From Planctomycetaceae bacterium (GTDB lineage: Bacteria; Planctomycetota; Phycisphaerae; Phycisphaerales; SM1A02): DNA of 64,000 nt. The stretch lies in assembly GCA_027490145.1 (NCBI GenBank), contig JAIXYQ010000009.1, positions 124,001-188,000 on the forward strand, read 5' to 3'. Below, piece by piece: positions 31,964-40,630 of the stretch (positions are counted from its first letter, which is position 1; every line of letters begins with the position of its first letter). A program made the translations under genes and the position numbers. Under the pieces are notes generated by a model that was not told where the DNA came from, ran no database searches, and was given only the letters and a program-made list of their open reading frames with translations.

Positions 31964-34210
31964 TCACTCGCAGGGCTGGCCGAACACGGCGAGGAACGCA
32001 CCGAGGTCAGCGCCATCGGTCGTGCCGTCGTCGTTGACGTCGCCGCTCGAGGTGCCCCAGCCGGCGAGGAGGGCGCCCAAGTCGGCACCATCACGCACGC
32101 CGTCGGCGTTGAAGTCACCGGCGCAGGTTCCGGTGTCGCACTCGACGTTGTCGAGACCGGGGGTTTCGTTGCCGGCGGTCTGGTTGGCGGTCGGGTCGAA
32201 GAGACCGATGTTCCAGCATCCGGTGTCCTGGCAGCGCCAGACGTGGCCCGGCACGTTCACGCCATCGGGGCCGACGCGGTTGGCGCCGTACGCGTACTCC
32301 GTGCCGACGGGCGGGGTCGTCGCCGACTCGACCAGCGCGATGCCGTCGACGATCTCCACCCACGGGGTCGAGTCGAAGGTGCCGTCATCGTTGGTGTCGA
32401 GGTCGGTGTTGATCGCACCAGTGAAGCCACGGACGAGCAGGAAGGTCAAGTTGTCGCTGTTCTCGAGCCAGTCCTGCGTCAGGTTCGCACCGGCGGTGCC
32501 GGCGCCGTTGCCGACATCCGGCGTCACGCCCGGGTTGCCGATGAGCAACGTTCCGTCGGCCGGGATGCTGACGCCAACGAGGGGGCGCACGCGCTCGATG
32601 AAGCCACTGAGGCTGGTCCCGCTCGAGCCGTCACCGATCACGATGAGGGTCAGGCCATCGAGCGATGCGCCCGGCGTACCGGCGATCTCAACGAACTCCT
32701 TGAGGTCCGTGCCGGTCATGTCGATGCGGATCTCGTTCAGGCGGACATCCACGAACTCGCAGCTGGCCGTCGCAGCGGCGCAGCTCGTGGCGGCCTGGGT
32801 CACGCAGGCGGCATCCCACGCCGTGACGCAGCAGTCGGGGTCGACCGAGCACACCGCGTTGCAGCAGTTGGTGTCCGTGCAGAACGGGGTCGCGTGCTCC
32901 ACGTTGCACGCGCCGGCCGTCAACTCACCACACTCAAGCACTTGACCAGCGGCACAGGCCCGGTTGGGTGCGCCGGGCGTGTCACCACCTGCGGCGTAGA
33001 ACGTGAAGGCGCCAGCCGTCCAGGTGCCTGCAGGCGTGCACGCGAAGGCATGACCCGCGGTGAAGGTGCCGGTGAACGTCACATCGGGCTGGACCTGGTT
33101 GGGGGAGTACACGCGATCGGTGGTGAACGGCCCCAAGATCGCGACGCTCGTGATGATCGAGGTCCACGGCGTGCTGTCGAGCGTGCCATCGTTGTTGGTA
33201 TCGAGGTCGGTCAGCGTCGCGCCCGTCCAGCCGGCGACCACCAAGTGCGTGCGCGAGGTGCTGTTGTCCTCGAACAGCAGCCCATCGGTCGGCGTGACCC
33301 AGTCCACCTCGAGGGGGAACGTCACGGTGGGCTCAGCGATCACGAGACGGCCATCGGCCGGGACCACTGCACCATCGAGCGGCAAGGCCATCTCGACAAA
33401 GCCGACGTAGTCCGCAGGATTCGTCCCGCTCGCTGCCTTGTCGCCGATGACGACGTACGTCAGGCCCGCAAGCGGTGCGCCCGGGGTACCGACGAACTCC
33501 ACGTACTCATCCGTGTCGTCACCGGGCTGCTTCGTGCGCAGTTCACTGAACTCCAGCGCAATCGAGCTGCCACAGGCGGGGTTCGCAGCGCCCGGCGTGT
33601 CGTTGCCTGACGCGGGGTCAAGCGCGCCGGCCTTCCAGGCCGCCGAGTCGGCGCACAGATACGCGTGCGCCGGCGAGTCGCCACCCACGGGGCCGACGGT
33701 CGTAGCCGAGTAGTAGAACTCGTTGCTCACGCCGTCCGGCGAAGCATTGCGCACGAACGCAACGCTCGACAGCAGCGCAGTCCAAGGAGTGTTGTCCAGG
33801 GTGCCGTCGTCGTTCGTGTCGAGGTCGGTTCCGACGCCGCCGGAGAAGCCGCTGACGAGGAAGAACGTCGTGTTGTCGCTCGACTCGAACTCGAAGTCCG
33901 CATAGAGGTCGGGCGTTGCCGAGAACGAGAAGGTGGCCTCGGCCACGAGGAACCGACCCGAGGAACCAACGGAACCGCTCAGCGCGATCACCGACTCGAC
34001 CACGCCGTTGGGCGATCCAGCGTCGCCATCGCCCACGACGACGATCGACAGGCCATTCAGGCTGGTGCCCGCAACGCCGGCGAGTTCCACGTACTCGCTC
34101 AGGTCAAAGCCTGGCTCGTCGACGCGAATCTCGCTGAGCACGACATTCTGCGCAAAGGCAGTCGGCGCGAAGCACAGGGCCAAGGTGGCAACGGTGAGAC
34201 GATGGTTCAT
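31964..34210 (-). CDS. Secreted protein with three lamin-tail-like domains, one Cys repeat and dockerin-like tail
   Basis: A 748-residue exported protein (signal peptide ~1-21, ending TAFAQ). Three related domains at ~22-215, ~225-430 and ~495-690 each begin with a strand such as LSEIRVDEPG, then EYVELAG and GLSIVVVGDGD, which fits the bacterial lamin-tail domain. Each also contains a DLDTN.DGT.D.TPW block. One CC...C..D..CC....WD..C repeat lies between domains two and three. The EF-hand pair (DFNADGVRDGADLG, DVNDDGTTDGADLG) ends the protein, with Cys at both edges. AGGAG precedes ATG 34210. Probably an extracellular or surface protein; no enzyme motif is visible. Confidence 0.84.
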   Translation of the reverse strand: MNHRLTVATLALCFAPTAFAQNVVLSEIRVDEPGFDLSEYVELAGVAGTSLNGLSIVVVGDGDAGSPNGVVESVIALSGSVGSSGRFLVAEATFSFSATPDLYADFEFESSDNTTFFLVSGFSGGVGTDLDTNDDGTLDNTPWTALLSSVAFVRNASPDGVSNEFYYSATTVGPVGGDSPAHAYLCADSAAWKAGALDPASGNDTPGAANPACGSSIALEFSELRTKQPGDDTDEYVEFVGTPGAPLAGLTYVVIGDKAASGTNPADYVGFVEMALPLDGAVVPADGRLVIAEPTVTFPLEVDWVTPTDGLLFEDNSTSRTHLVVAGWTGATLTDLDTNNDGTLDSTPWTSIITSVAILGPFTTDRVYSPNQVQPDVTFTGTFTAGHAFACTPAGTWTAGAFTFYAAGGDTPGAPNRACAAGQVLECGELTAGACNVEHATPFCTDTNCCNAVCSVDPDCCVTAWDAACVTQAATSCAAATASCEFVDVRLNEIRIDMTGTDLKEFVEIAGTPGASLDGLTLIVIGDGSSGTSLSGFIERVRPLVGVSIPADGTLLIGNPGVTPDVGNGAGTAGANLTQDWLENSDNLTFLLVRGFTGAINTDLDTNDDGTFDSTPWVEIVDGIALVESATTPPVGTEYAYGANRVGPDGVNVPGHVWRCQDTGCWNIGLFDPTANQTAGNETPGLDNVECDTGTCAGDFNADGVRDGADLGALLAGWGTSSGDVNDDGTTDGADLGAFLAVFGQPCE

Positions 34211-34348
34211 AATGCGAAGGCTCCTCTTGGACGCCAACAGTAGCCCACACGGGCCTCGGGGCAAAATCGCGATGTCCGGAATCATGCAGCCCTAGCAGAA
34301 TCCCCACAGACCAGTTCGCTCGGGCGCCATGCCCCGCCGATCAGCCCC

Positions 34349-34379
34349 AACGAAAAGCGGACCCACGAGGGGTCCGCTT
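34349..34379 (-). terminator. Probable Rho-independent terminator
   Basis: A 10-bp stem AAGCGGACCC/GGGTCCGCTT with a 5-nt loop, followed on the minus strand by TTCGTT, ~47 bp after the stop of the OmpA-type gene. The T-tract is weak. Confidence 0.7.
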
Positions 34380-34425
34380 GGTCGAACTTCAGCTTGGTTG
34401 CCCGGATGCCAGGCCCTTCAGCGAC

Positions 34426-35361
34426 TCAGTTCGGATCCTTCTCGGGAGCCGGACGGGTCACGACGGGGGCCGTGGCCGGTGCCGTCGAGTCCTTCTCCGG
34501 CGTGGCGCGCGGGGCCGCAGCCGGACGAGGCTCGCCCGATGAGCCGCCGCCTGAGCCACCCCACGAGCCGGACGAGGTGTCGTACGTCATCGGGCGGATG
34601 AAGACCTCGACGCGACGGTTCTGGGCGGCACCGCGGGGGCCGTTCTCAACGATCGGGCGGTACTCGCCCCAACCGGCCACCTCGACGCGGTTGGGGGAAA
34701 CGCCATCACCCACCAGGAGATCACGGACCGAGATCGCGCGGTGCGCCGACAGGTGCGTGTTGGTGGGGTGGTTCTTGAGGGTCTCGGGCTTGCCGATGCG
34801 GACGTTGTCGGTGTGACCGGTGACGACCGTTTCGAATGCAGCCAGCTCAGGATTGTTGAGGATCGCAGCGAAGCGGCGGAGCACTTCACGGGCGGAGTCC
34901 TTCACGCGCGCCGAACCGCTGTCGAAGGTCACGTCCGACAGGAAGCGCAGCATGCCCGTCTTGGCATCGAACTGCAGCATGTCGGGGTACTGCTCGGCGA
35001 GCGATGCGAGCAGGATGTTGATGTTCTCGGGAAGCGGACCACCGGCATCCATGCCGGCGACCTGCTTGCTGAGTGCGTCGTAGGCATCACGCAGCTTTTC
35101 GAGGTCAACCTTGCTGCCGTCGCTGAGGCCCTGCATCGACTCGAGGTCGGCGCGGGCCTGCGAGATCTGCGAGCGCAGGCGGTCCTCGTTCGCGCGCGAC
35201 GTGCTGAGCTCGTCGCGAGTCGATCCGAGCTGCTGCTCGTAGCTGCGCGCTGCGGTGACCGCGGCGTCATACTTCTCTTGCGGGACACATCCGGCGAAGC
35301 CGAGGGCCAGGGTGACCAGGCTTCCGCCGAACACGATGCGATGCGCTGCCAGTGCGTTCAT
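34426..35361 (-). CDS. OmpA/Pal-type peptidoglycan-binding lipoprotein
   Basis: A 311-residue lipoprotein: signal peptide ending in the lipobox GFAGC, a coiled-coil segment at ~30-105 (repeated short Asp/Glu/Arg-rich helices), an OmpA_C domain at ~130-265 (FDSGSARVKDSAREVLRRFA, VVTGHTDNVRIG, LSAHRAISVRDLL, NRRVEVFI), then a low-complexity Ser/Gly/Pro tail. OmpA_C domains bind diaminopimelate in peptidoglycan and anchor the outer membrane. GGGGAG is 8 nt from ATG 35361 but only 2 nt from the in-frame ATG 35367, so 35361 is chosen. A terminator follows; the upstream gene is divergent. Confidence 0.9.
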   Translation of the reverse strand: MNALAAHRIVFGGSLVTLALGFAGCVPQEKYDAAVTAARSYEQQLGSTRDELSTSRANEDRLRSQISQARADLESMQGLSDGSKVDLEKLRDAYDALSKQVAGMDAGGPLPENINILLASLAEQYPDMLQFDAKTGMLRFLSDVTFDSGSARVKDSAREVLRRFAAILNNPELAAFETVVTGHTDNVRIGKPETLKNHPTNTHLSAHRAISVRDLLVGDGVSPNRVEVAGWGEYRPIVENGPRGAAQNRRVEVFIRPMTYDTSSGSWGGSGGGSSGEPRPAAAPRATPEKDSTAPATAPVVTRPAPEKDPN

Positions 35362-35453
35362 GGACATATCTCCCCTCGGGCGTCCTGCCCGAGTTATTCG
35401 AGGCAATATAACCATGCTCCGCCTCCAGTGGGCCGTAATCCGACGGATTTTGC

Positions 35454-35459
35454 TACTTT
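35454..35459 (+). promoter_or_regulatory. -10-like hexamer 6 nt before ATG 35466
   Basis: TACTTT followed by CCGGGC and the ATG; no Shine-Dalgarno. Confidence 0.5.
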
Positions 35460-35465
35460 CCGGGC

Positions 35466-35894
35466 ATGGCCCCGCCCAAGCCCGTCGAACTCGACCTCAA
35501 GCAGCTCCAAGCCGCGTCGGGAGCCTACCCCCGGGAGGCGTTTGAGTTCGTGCAACGGGGCCTGTCGGCCACCGCGGCCCAGGTGCATGCGGCCCAACTG
35601 GGCGGAGCCGGCGGGGGGCACGTGACCGGCCAGCAGCTCTGCCTGGGCCTGGCCGAGATGGCCATCCAGCAGTACGGCTTGATGGCCCAATCCGTCCTGG
35701 AGGGCTGGAACATCCACCGGACCGATGACTTCGGCAAGATCGTCTTCGGCCTCATCGAGTGCGGGTTGATGAGCAAGACGCCGCAGGATTCGATCGACGA
35801 CTTCCGCTCGGTGTTCGACTTCGACGAGACCTTCCACCACGCGCACGTCGCGCAGAGGATCACGCTCCATGCCGGACGAACCACAGCAGAGTGA
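35466..35894 (+). CDS. Minf_1886 family protein
   Basis: A 142-residue protein matching the Minf_1886 family, a conserved protein of unknown function largely restricted to Planctomycetes and Verrucomicrobia. Shared blocks are YPREAFEFVQRGL, HVTGQQLCLGLAEMA and DDFGKIVFGLIECGLMSK, ending in FRSVFDFDETF. No signal peptide or membrane segment is present, so it is probably cytosolic. The last 26 bp overlap the AI-2E-type permease gene in another frame, so the two are probably translationally coupled. The start is likely leaderless. Confidence 0.85.
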   Translation: MAPPKPVELDLKQLQAASGAYPREAFEFVQRGLSATAAQVHAAQLGGAGGGHVTGQQLCLGLAEMAIQQYGLMAQSVLEGWNIHRTDDFGKIVFGLIECGLMSKTPQDSIDDFRSVFDFDETFHHAHVAQRITLHAGRTTAE

Positions 35895-37143
35895 AGCCGA
35901 CTGGACCCGCCGCCACCTCTGGCACATCCAGCCGGTCCGTGACCTGTTGCTGGTCGGCATCGTGTTCGCGATCGTGTGGGCGGGGTACGCACTGCGCTAC
36001 ATCACGATCCCGCTGATCGTGGCGCTCGGGCTCGCGTACCTGGTCGAGCCCTTGGTGCGCTGGCTCAGCACGCGCTTCCGCCTCAGCCGCGGTGCGGTGG
36101 TGGGTGGAGTCACCGGTGCCATCGTGCTCGGCGCGGCCAGCGGCACGTTCGTCCTGATTCCCTCCGTCATCCGTCAGAGCGAGGCCATCGTCAACAAGGT
36201 GCAGTCCGGTGCACTCAAGGCCTCGATCGGCGAGTTCCAGGCGCAACTGCCCGAAGCGTTCCGGAAGGAGGCTGCGGACTGGATCATGTGGATCGAGACG
36301 ACCACCGATGTTGATCTCAACGGGGACAAGCTCGCCGGCAAGGTGCCGTTGGTCGAGCCGCATGCGGGCCCGGTGGACCCGAACGCGATCGAGGCGCCCA
36401 TCCGCACTCCATCGCGCTCGATCTGGGAGGTCGGGCTCGCCTTCCTCGGTGCACGGAGCGGCGACATCGCCGGCTTCATCTTCGGCGTGCTCAGCCTGCT
36501 CTTCGCTGCGGCGCTCGTCCCGTTCTATTTCTACTTCTTCAGCGTGCACTTCCCCGACATCGTCGCCTTCCTGGACTCGCTGATCCCGGATGGGGCGAAG
36601 GGCGAGGTGCATCGCCTCACCGGGCAGATGGATGCGGCGGTCGCGGGCTTCGTGCGCGGACGCATCGTGATCGCTGCGATCATGGCCGTGCTCTTCACGG
36701 TGGGCTGGGCCCTCTGCGGAGTCCCGTACGCACTGACGCTGGGGGTCGCGGCCGGTGTGCTGGCGGTGGTGCCGTACCTGAGTGGCGTCGTGCTGATGCT
36801 GGCCGTTCCGATGCTCGCGGTGGCGCAACTGCAGCTGCCGGAAGCCGAGCGCATGAGCATGCTGTGGGTCCTGCTCGGACCCACGATCGTCTTCGCGGCG
36901 GTGCAGGCGCTCGAGGGCAACGTGCTCACTCCGATCATCGCGGGACGGGCCACGAACCTCGACCCCGTCACGGTGTTCGTCGCCATCCTGGCCGGTGGCA
37001 GCGTGGCCGGCGTGTACGGCATGCTGCTGGCGATCCCGCTGGCCGCGTGCGCCAAGATCCTGATTCGCGAGGTGGCGTTGCCGCGCATCCGCGCGTGGGC
37101 GGCCGGCACGGTGAACGATCCACTGCCGCTCGACGATCGTTGA
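35869..37143 (+). CDS. AI-2E family transporter (PerM/TqsA-like)
   Basis: A 424-residue membrane protein of the AI-2E transporter family with about seven to eight membrane segments: paired N-terminal helices (LLLVGIVFAIVWAGYALRY), a soluble middle (~95-190), then the conserved C-terminal block with LEGNVLTPIIAGRATNLDPV and VAGVYGMLLAIPLAA. Family members export autoinducer-2 or act as Na+/H+ antiporters or permeases; the substrate here is unknown. The start at 35869 overlaps the preceding gene. It converges with ffh across a 33-bp gap. Confidence 0.9.
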   Translation: MPDEPQQSEADWTRRHLWHIQPVRDLLLVGIVFAIVWAGYALRYITIPLIVALGLAYLVEPLVRWLSTRFRLSRGAVVGGVTGAIVLGAASGTFVLIPSVIRQSEAIVNKVQSGALKASIGEFQAQLPEAFRKEAADWIMWIETTTDVDLNGDKLAGKVPLVEPHAGPVDPNAIEAPIRTPSRSIWEVGLAFLGARSGDIAGFIFGVLSLLFAAALVPFYFYFFSVHFPDIVAFLDSLIPDGAKGEVHRLTGQMDAAVAGFVRGRIVIAAIMAVLFTVGWALCGVPYALTLGVAAGVLAVVPYLSGVVLMLAVPMLAVAQLQLPEAERMSMLWVLLGPTIVFAAVQALEGNVLTPIIAGRATNLDPVTVFVAILAGGSVAGVYGMLLAIPLAACAKILIREVALPRIRAWAAGTVNDPLPLDDR

Positions 37144-37176
37144 GTCGCGCCTCCGGCACGCCGATGGCGCGACCGC

Positions 37177-38655
37177 TCAGCGCTTCTTGGCCTTGCGGAA
37201 CCGGTCCTTGGGGCTGACGGTCTTCGTCGAGCCACGCGCCATCGGGTTGAAGCCGGGCATGCCGCCCATGCCGGGCTGCATCGATCCCATCTGCTTCATG
37301 GCCTGCATGCGCCCCAGCGCACCCATGCCGGCCATCTGCTTCATCATCTTCTGCATGCCCTCGAACTGCTTGGCCAGCCGCGAGACGTCCTCGGGCTTGG
37401 ACCCGCTGCCCTTGGCGATGCGCCGGGTCCGGCTTGGATTGAGGACGGCGAGGTCGTTGCGCTCGCGACGGGTCATGCTGTTGACCATGCCCTCGAGCCG
37501 GTTGAGCTGGTGGTCATCGATGTCGATGCCCTTGAGCGCGCTGCCCACCCCGGGGAGCAACCCCAGGATCTGCTTCAACGGCCCCATGCGGCGGATCGTC
37601 TTGAGCTGCGAAAGGAAGTCATCGAGGGAGAACTCACCCTTCGCCATGCGATCGCTCAAGCGTTGGGCCTCCTCCTCGCTCACTTCCTGCTGCGCCTTCT
37701 CGACGAGCGAGACCACGTCGCCCATGCCGAGGATGCGGCCGGCGATGCGCTCCGGACTGAACTCATCGAGGGCATCGAGCTTCTCGCCCGTGCCGATGAA
37801 CTTGATCGGCGCACCGGTGACCTTGCGGGCCGTGAGTGCGGCACCGCCACGGGTATCCGAGTCGAACTTCGTCAGGATGAGGCCGTCGACCGCCAAGCGC
37901 GCGTGGAAGGCCTTGGCGCTTGCAAGGGCATCCTGGCCGGTCATCGCGTCGATGACCAGGAGCTTCTCGTGCGCCCCCACCGCGCGGTCGACCGACTCGA
38001 GTTCGCGCATGAGCTCATCGTTCACGTGGAGCCGACCCGCCGTGTCGACGATGAGTACGTCGTAGCCGCCGTCCCGCGCAGCCTTGAGTGCGCGTTGGGC
38101 GACCTGGACGGCCACGCCGACGGCCTTGCCGTACTCGGCGCAACGCTCAGGCTCGCCGTAGTAGGCGCATCGGGCGCCGCCGGTCGCAGCCTGCACACCC
38201 TCCGCGACCACCCGGAGCTGCTCGACGGCGGCGGGGCGCTGCAGGTCGCACGCTGCCAGCATGACGTTCTTGCCCCGGCGCTTGAGCCACGCCGCGAGCT
38301 TGCCGCAGGTCGTGGTCTTGCCGGAGCCCTGGAGCCCGCACATCAGGATCACCGTCGGGCCGGGTTCCACGAGCGGGATGCCCGACTCGGCAGATCCCAT
38401 GAGCGACACGAGTCGCTTGTGCACGATGCCCACCATCTGCTGGGCCGGCTGCAGGCTCTTGGTGACCTCGGCGCCAAGGGCATCCTGCACCACCTCGGCA
38501 CAGAACTCATCGACGAGGGTCTGCTGCACGTCGGCCTCAAGCAGCGCCGTGCGCACCTCGCCCATGACCTCGCGCACGTTGGATTCGCTGATGCGGCCGC
38601 GGCCGGAGAGGTTGCGCAGGGCGGACCCGAGGCGATCGGTGAGGCTTTCGAACAT
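37177..38655 (-). CDS. ffh: Signal recognition particle GTPase Ffh (SRP54)
   Basis: A 492-residue SRP54: N domain ~1-90, G domain ~95-300 with G1 GLQGSGKTTTCGKLA, the DTAGRLH motif, TKFDSDTRGGAA and GTGEKLDALDEF, and a Met-rich M domain from ~325 (GPLKQILGLLPGVG; RIAKGSGSKPEDVSRLA; Met-rich KQMAGMGALGRMQAMKQMG). It binds 4.5S/SRP RNA and hydrophobic signal sequences and docks with FtsY at the membrane. All expected motifs are present and length is slightly above the E. coli protein (453). A TACCAT hexamer lies 9 nt upstream of the ATG. Confidence 0.97.
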   Translation of the reverse strand: MFESLTDRLGSALRNLSGRGRISESNVREVMGEVRTALLEADVQQTLVDEFCAEVVQDALGAEVTKSLQPAQQMVGIVHKRLVSLMGSAESGIPLVEPGPTVILMCGLQGSGKTTTCGKLAAWLKRRGKNVMLAACDLQRPAAVEQLRVVAEGVQAATGGARCAYYGEPERCAEYGKAVGVAVQVAQRALKAARDGGYDVLIVDTAGRLHVNDELMRELESVDRAVGAHEKLLVIDAMTGQDALASAKAFHARLAVDGLILTKFDSDTRGGAALTARKVTGAPIKFIGTGEKLDALDEFSPERIAGRILGMGDVVSLVEKAQQEVSEEEAQRLSDRMAKGEFSLDDFLSQLKTIRRMGPLKQILGLLPGVGSALKGIDIDDHQLNRLEGMVNSMTRRERNDLAVLNPSRTRRIAKGSGSKPEDVSRLAKQFEGMQKMMKQMAGMGALGRMQAMKQMGSMQPGMGGMPGFNPMARGSTKTVSPKDRFRKAKKR

Positions 38656-38682
38656 GATCGTCTGATGGTAGCCCGGGTTCGG

Positions 38683-40428
38683 TCAGTGGCCGCGACGGGC
38701 GGCAATCCATGCATGCAGGCGCGTGGCATCCCACGCATTGATGACCTGGTCCGGACCCGCGCCCGCGCGGCGGGCAACCTGCACGCCGAAGCGGAGCACG
38801 TCGAAGCCGTCGCGCCCATGCACGTCGCAGTCGATGGCCAGCGGAACGCCGGCTTCGATGGCCATGCGGGCATGCAGGTCCCGAAGGTCCAGCCGGGCGG
38901 GATGGGCATTGATCTCGAGGGCCACGCCCGATTCCCGGGCCGCGGCGATGACGGCGTGCATGTCGGGTTCGAGGCCCGGCCGGCCGTTCACCAGCCGCCC
39001 CGTGGGATGCCCGAGGATGTGGACGAGCGGATGCCGCACCGCGCGCACCAACCGCGCCGTGGCCACGTCGGGCGCCTGCTTCAGGCTGGCGTGCGGGCTG
39101 GCCACGACCAAGTCGAGTTGGGCCAGCACGTCGTCCGGATAGTCCAGGGTGCCATCGACCAGGATGTCGACCTCCGAACCGGCCAGCACGCGAATGCCGC
39201 CTACGCGTGCTTCGGCCTCGCGCACGGCATCGATCTGCCTGAGGAGCCGCTCGATGGACAGCCCGTTGGCCTGCACGCTCGAGCGCGAATGGTCGGTCAC
39301 GGCGATCGTGTGGAACCCGCGGTCCTTGGCTCGCTGGACGAGTTCCAGGAGCGGCATGGCGCCATCGCTCTCGTTGGTGTGCGCATGGAGCTCGGCATGG
39401 ATGTCGTCGACCGTCACGAGCCGGGCGTGGCCGCACACGTCATCGAGTGGGCGAAGCTCACGCAACTCCGGCTCGGCCCATTGCAGCCCAAGGGCTTCGT
39501 ACAGCTCGGTCTCGGTCCGGGACGCGATGGGGGCCTGGCGGTCCTGCGGAGCATCGACACCGTCATCCGTGAACAGGCCGTACTCATTCAGCCGCAGGCC
39601 GCGCTGCTGCGCGCGACCCCGCAGGAGCACATTGTGTTCCTTGCTGCCCGTGAAGTAGAGCAGCGCCGCACCGTAGGACTGTTCAGGCACGATGCGAAGG
39701 TCGACCTGAAGTCCATCCTGCATGCGGATGCTGGACTTCGTCGGCCCGGTCACCAGCACCTTCGTCACACCCGGCAAGGCGCAGAAGGTCTCCATCGCAC
39801 GCGCCGCATCCGGTGCCACGGCGACGAGGTCGACGTCACCGATGGTCTCCTTGCCGCGCCGGAGGCTGCCTGCGAACTCGATCCGGGACACCACGCCCGC
39901 GGCGCGGAGGTGCTCCACCGCGGATTCGGCCACCGCCAGCGCGTGATCGATCCGCACACGACCGACCGCGGTCTTCAGGAACTCGATGCCGTCACGGAGA
40001 TTCTGGATCTTCTTGGGTCCGAAGCCAGTCAGGCCCACGAGACGGTCCTCGGCGAGCGCAGACTCCAGCGTCGCGAGGTCGACGACTCCACGCTCCTGCC
40101 ACAGCAGCCGGACGGACTTGGGGCCGACACCCGGCAACGCCAGCAGGGCCGGCAGGCCGGCGGGGACCTGCGAGCGCAGGTCGACCAGGTCCTTGACCGT
40201 TCCTGTCGCGACGAACTCGACGATCTTCGCGGCACTGCCCGCGCCGATCCCATCGATGGACGACAGTGCCTTGGGGTCGGTTCGCGCGAGCTCCACGAGG
40301 TCGATCGTCGACGACTCGGCAGCGCGCGCGACCTTGGTGTGCGCCAGCACCCGGAAGGCGTTGGCCCCGGTGAGTTCGAGCAGGACGGCGAACTCCTCGA
40401 ACAGTCGCACGATGTCGGCGTTGCCCAT
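38683..40428 (-). CDS. polX: DNA polymerase/3'-5' exonuclease PolX
   Basis: A 581-residue family X polymerase with a C-terminal PHP domain, used in short-gap (base excision) repair. Helix-hairpin-helix motifs at ~50-130 (IDGIGAGSAAKIVEF, LPGVGPKSVRLLW); palm with GSLRRGKETIGDVDLVA carrying the catalytic Asp pair; PHP domain from ~330 (HAELHAHTNESDG, AVTDHS, HILGHPTG) with its metal ligands intact, so exonuclease activity is expected. A strong AGGAGG is 5 nt from ATG 40428, which decides the start against 40443. It is downstream of tRNA-Arg and upstream of ffh (27-bp gap). Confidence 0.95.
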   Translation of the reverse strand: MGNADIVRLFEEFAVLLELTGANAFRVLAHTKVARAAESSTIDLVELARTDPKALSSIDGIGAGSAAKIVEFVATGTVKDLVDLRSQVPAGLPALLALPGVGPKSVRLLWQERGVVDLATLESALAEDRLVGLTGFGPKKIQNLRDGIEFLKTAVGRVRIDHALAVAESAVEHLRAAGVVSRIEFAGSLRRGKETIGDVDLVAVAPDAARAMETFCALPGVTKVLVTGPTKSSIRMQDGLQVDLRIVPEQSYGAALLYFTGSKEHNVLLRGRAQQRGLRLNEYGLFTDDGVDAPQDRQAPIASRTETELYEALGLQWAEPELRELRPLDDVCGHARLVTVDDIHAELHAHTNESDGAMPLLELVQRAKDRGFHTIAVTDHSRSSVQANGLSIERLLRQIDAVREAEARVGGIRVLAGSEVDILVDGTLDYPDDVLAQLDLVVASPHASLKQAPDVATARLVRAVRHPLVHILGHPTGRLVNGRPGLEPDMHAVIAAARESGVALEINAHPARLDLRDLHARMAIEAGVPLAIDCDVHGRDGFDVLRFGVQVARRAGAGPDQVINAWDATRLHAWIAARRGH

Positions 40429-40448
40429 GGGACCTCCTGACATGACAA

Positions 40449-40468
40449 CGCCCCCGGTGTCGGGGGCG
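40449..40468 (-). terminator. Hairpin between tRNA-Arg and polX (possible terminator)
   Basis: An 8-bp stem CGCCCCCG/CGGGGGCG with a 4-nt loop, followed on the minus strand by TTGTC. The T-tract is poor, so it may instead be a processing or attenuation hairpin. Confidence 0.5.
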
Positions 40469-40473
40469 TCGAA

Positions 40474-40547
40474 CGCGACTGGATGGGCTCGAACCATCAA
40501 CCTTCGGTTTCGTAGACCGATGCTCTATCCAATTGAGCTACAGTCGC
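40474..40547 (-). tRNA. tRNA-Arg (anticodon ACG)
   Basis: A 74-nt cloverleaf: acceptor GCGACTG/CAGTCGC, D stem GCTC/GAGC, anticodon stem TCGGT/ACCGA with loop CTACGAA (anticodon ACG, presumably deaminated to ICG by TadA), T stem GATGG/CCATC, discriminator G. CCA is not encoded. Confidence 0.95.
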
Positions 40548-40630
40548 AGCGGGGCAAGAAGTATAGCGAGTCGCCCGGGAGGATGCGGCTCACCATAACC
40601 TTGGTCGCCCGACGTCCTGCCCTGATCCGA

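Noticed and set aside
37510-40440. A 976-codon plus-strand open frame spanning ffh and polX
   Set aside because: It crosses two well-supported minus-strand genes and the gap between them; composition is the His/Arg/Asp-rich type of antisense shadows.
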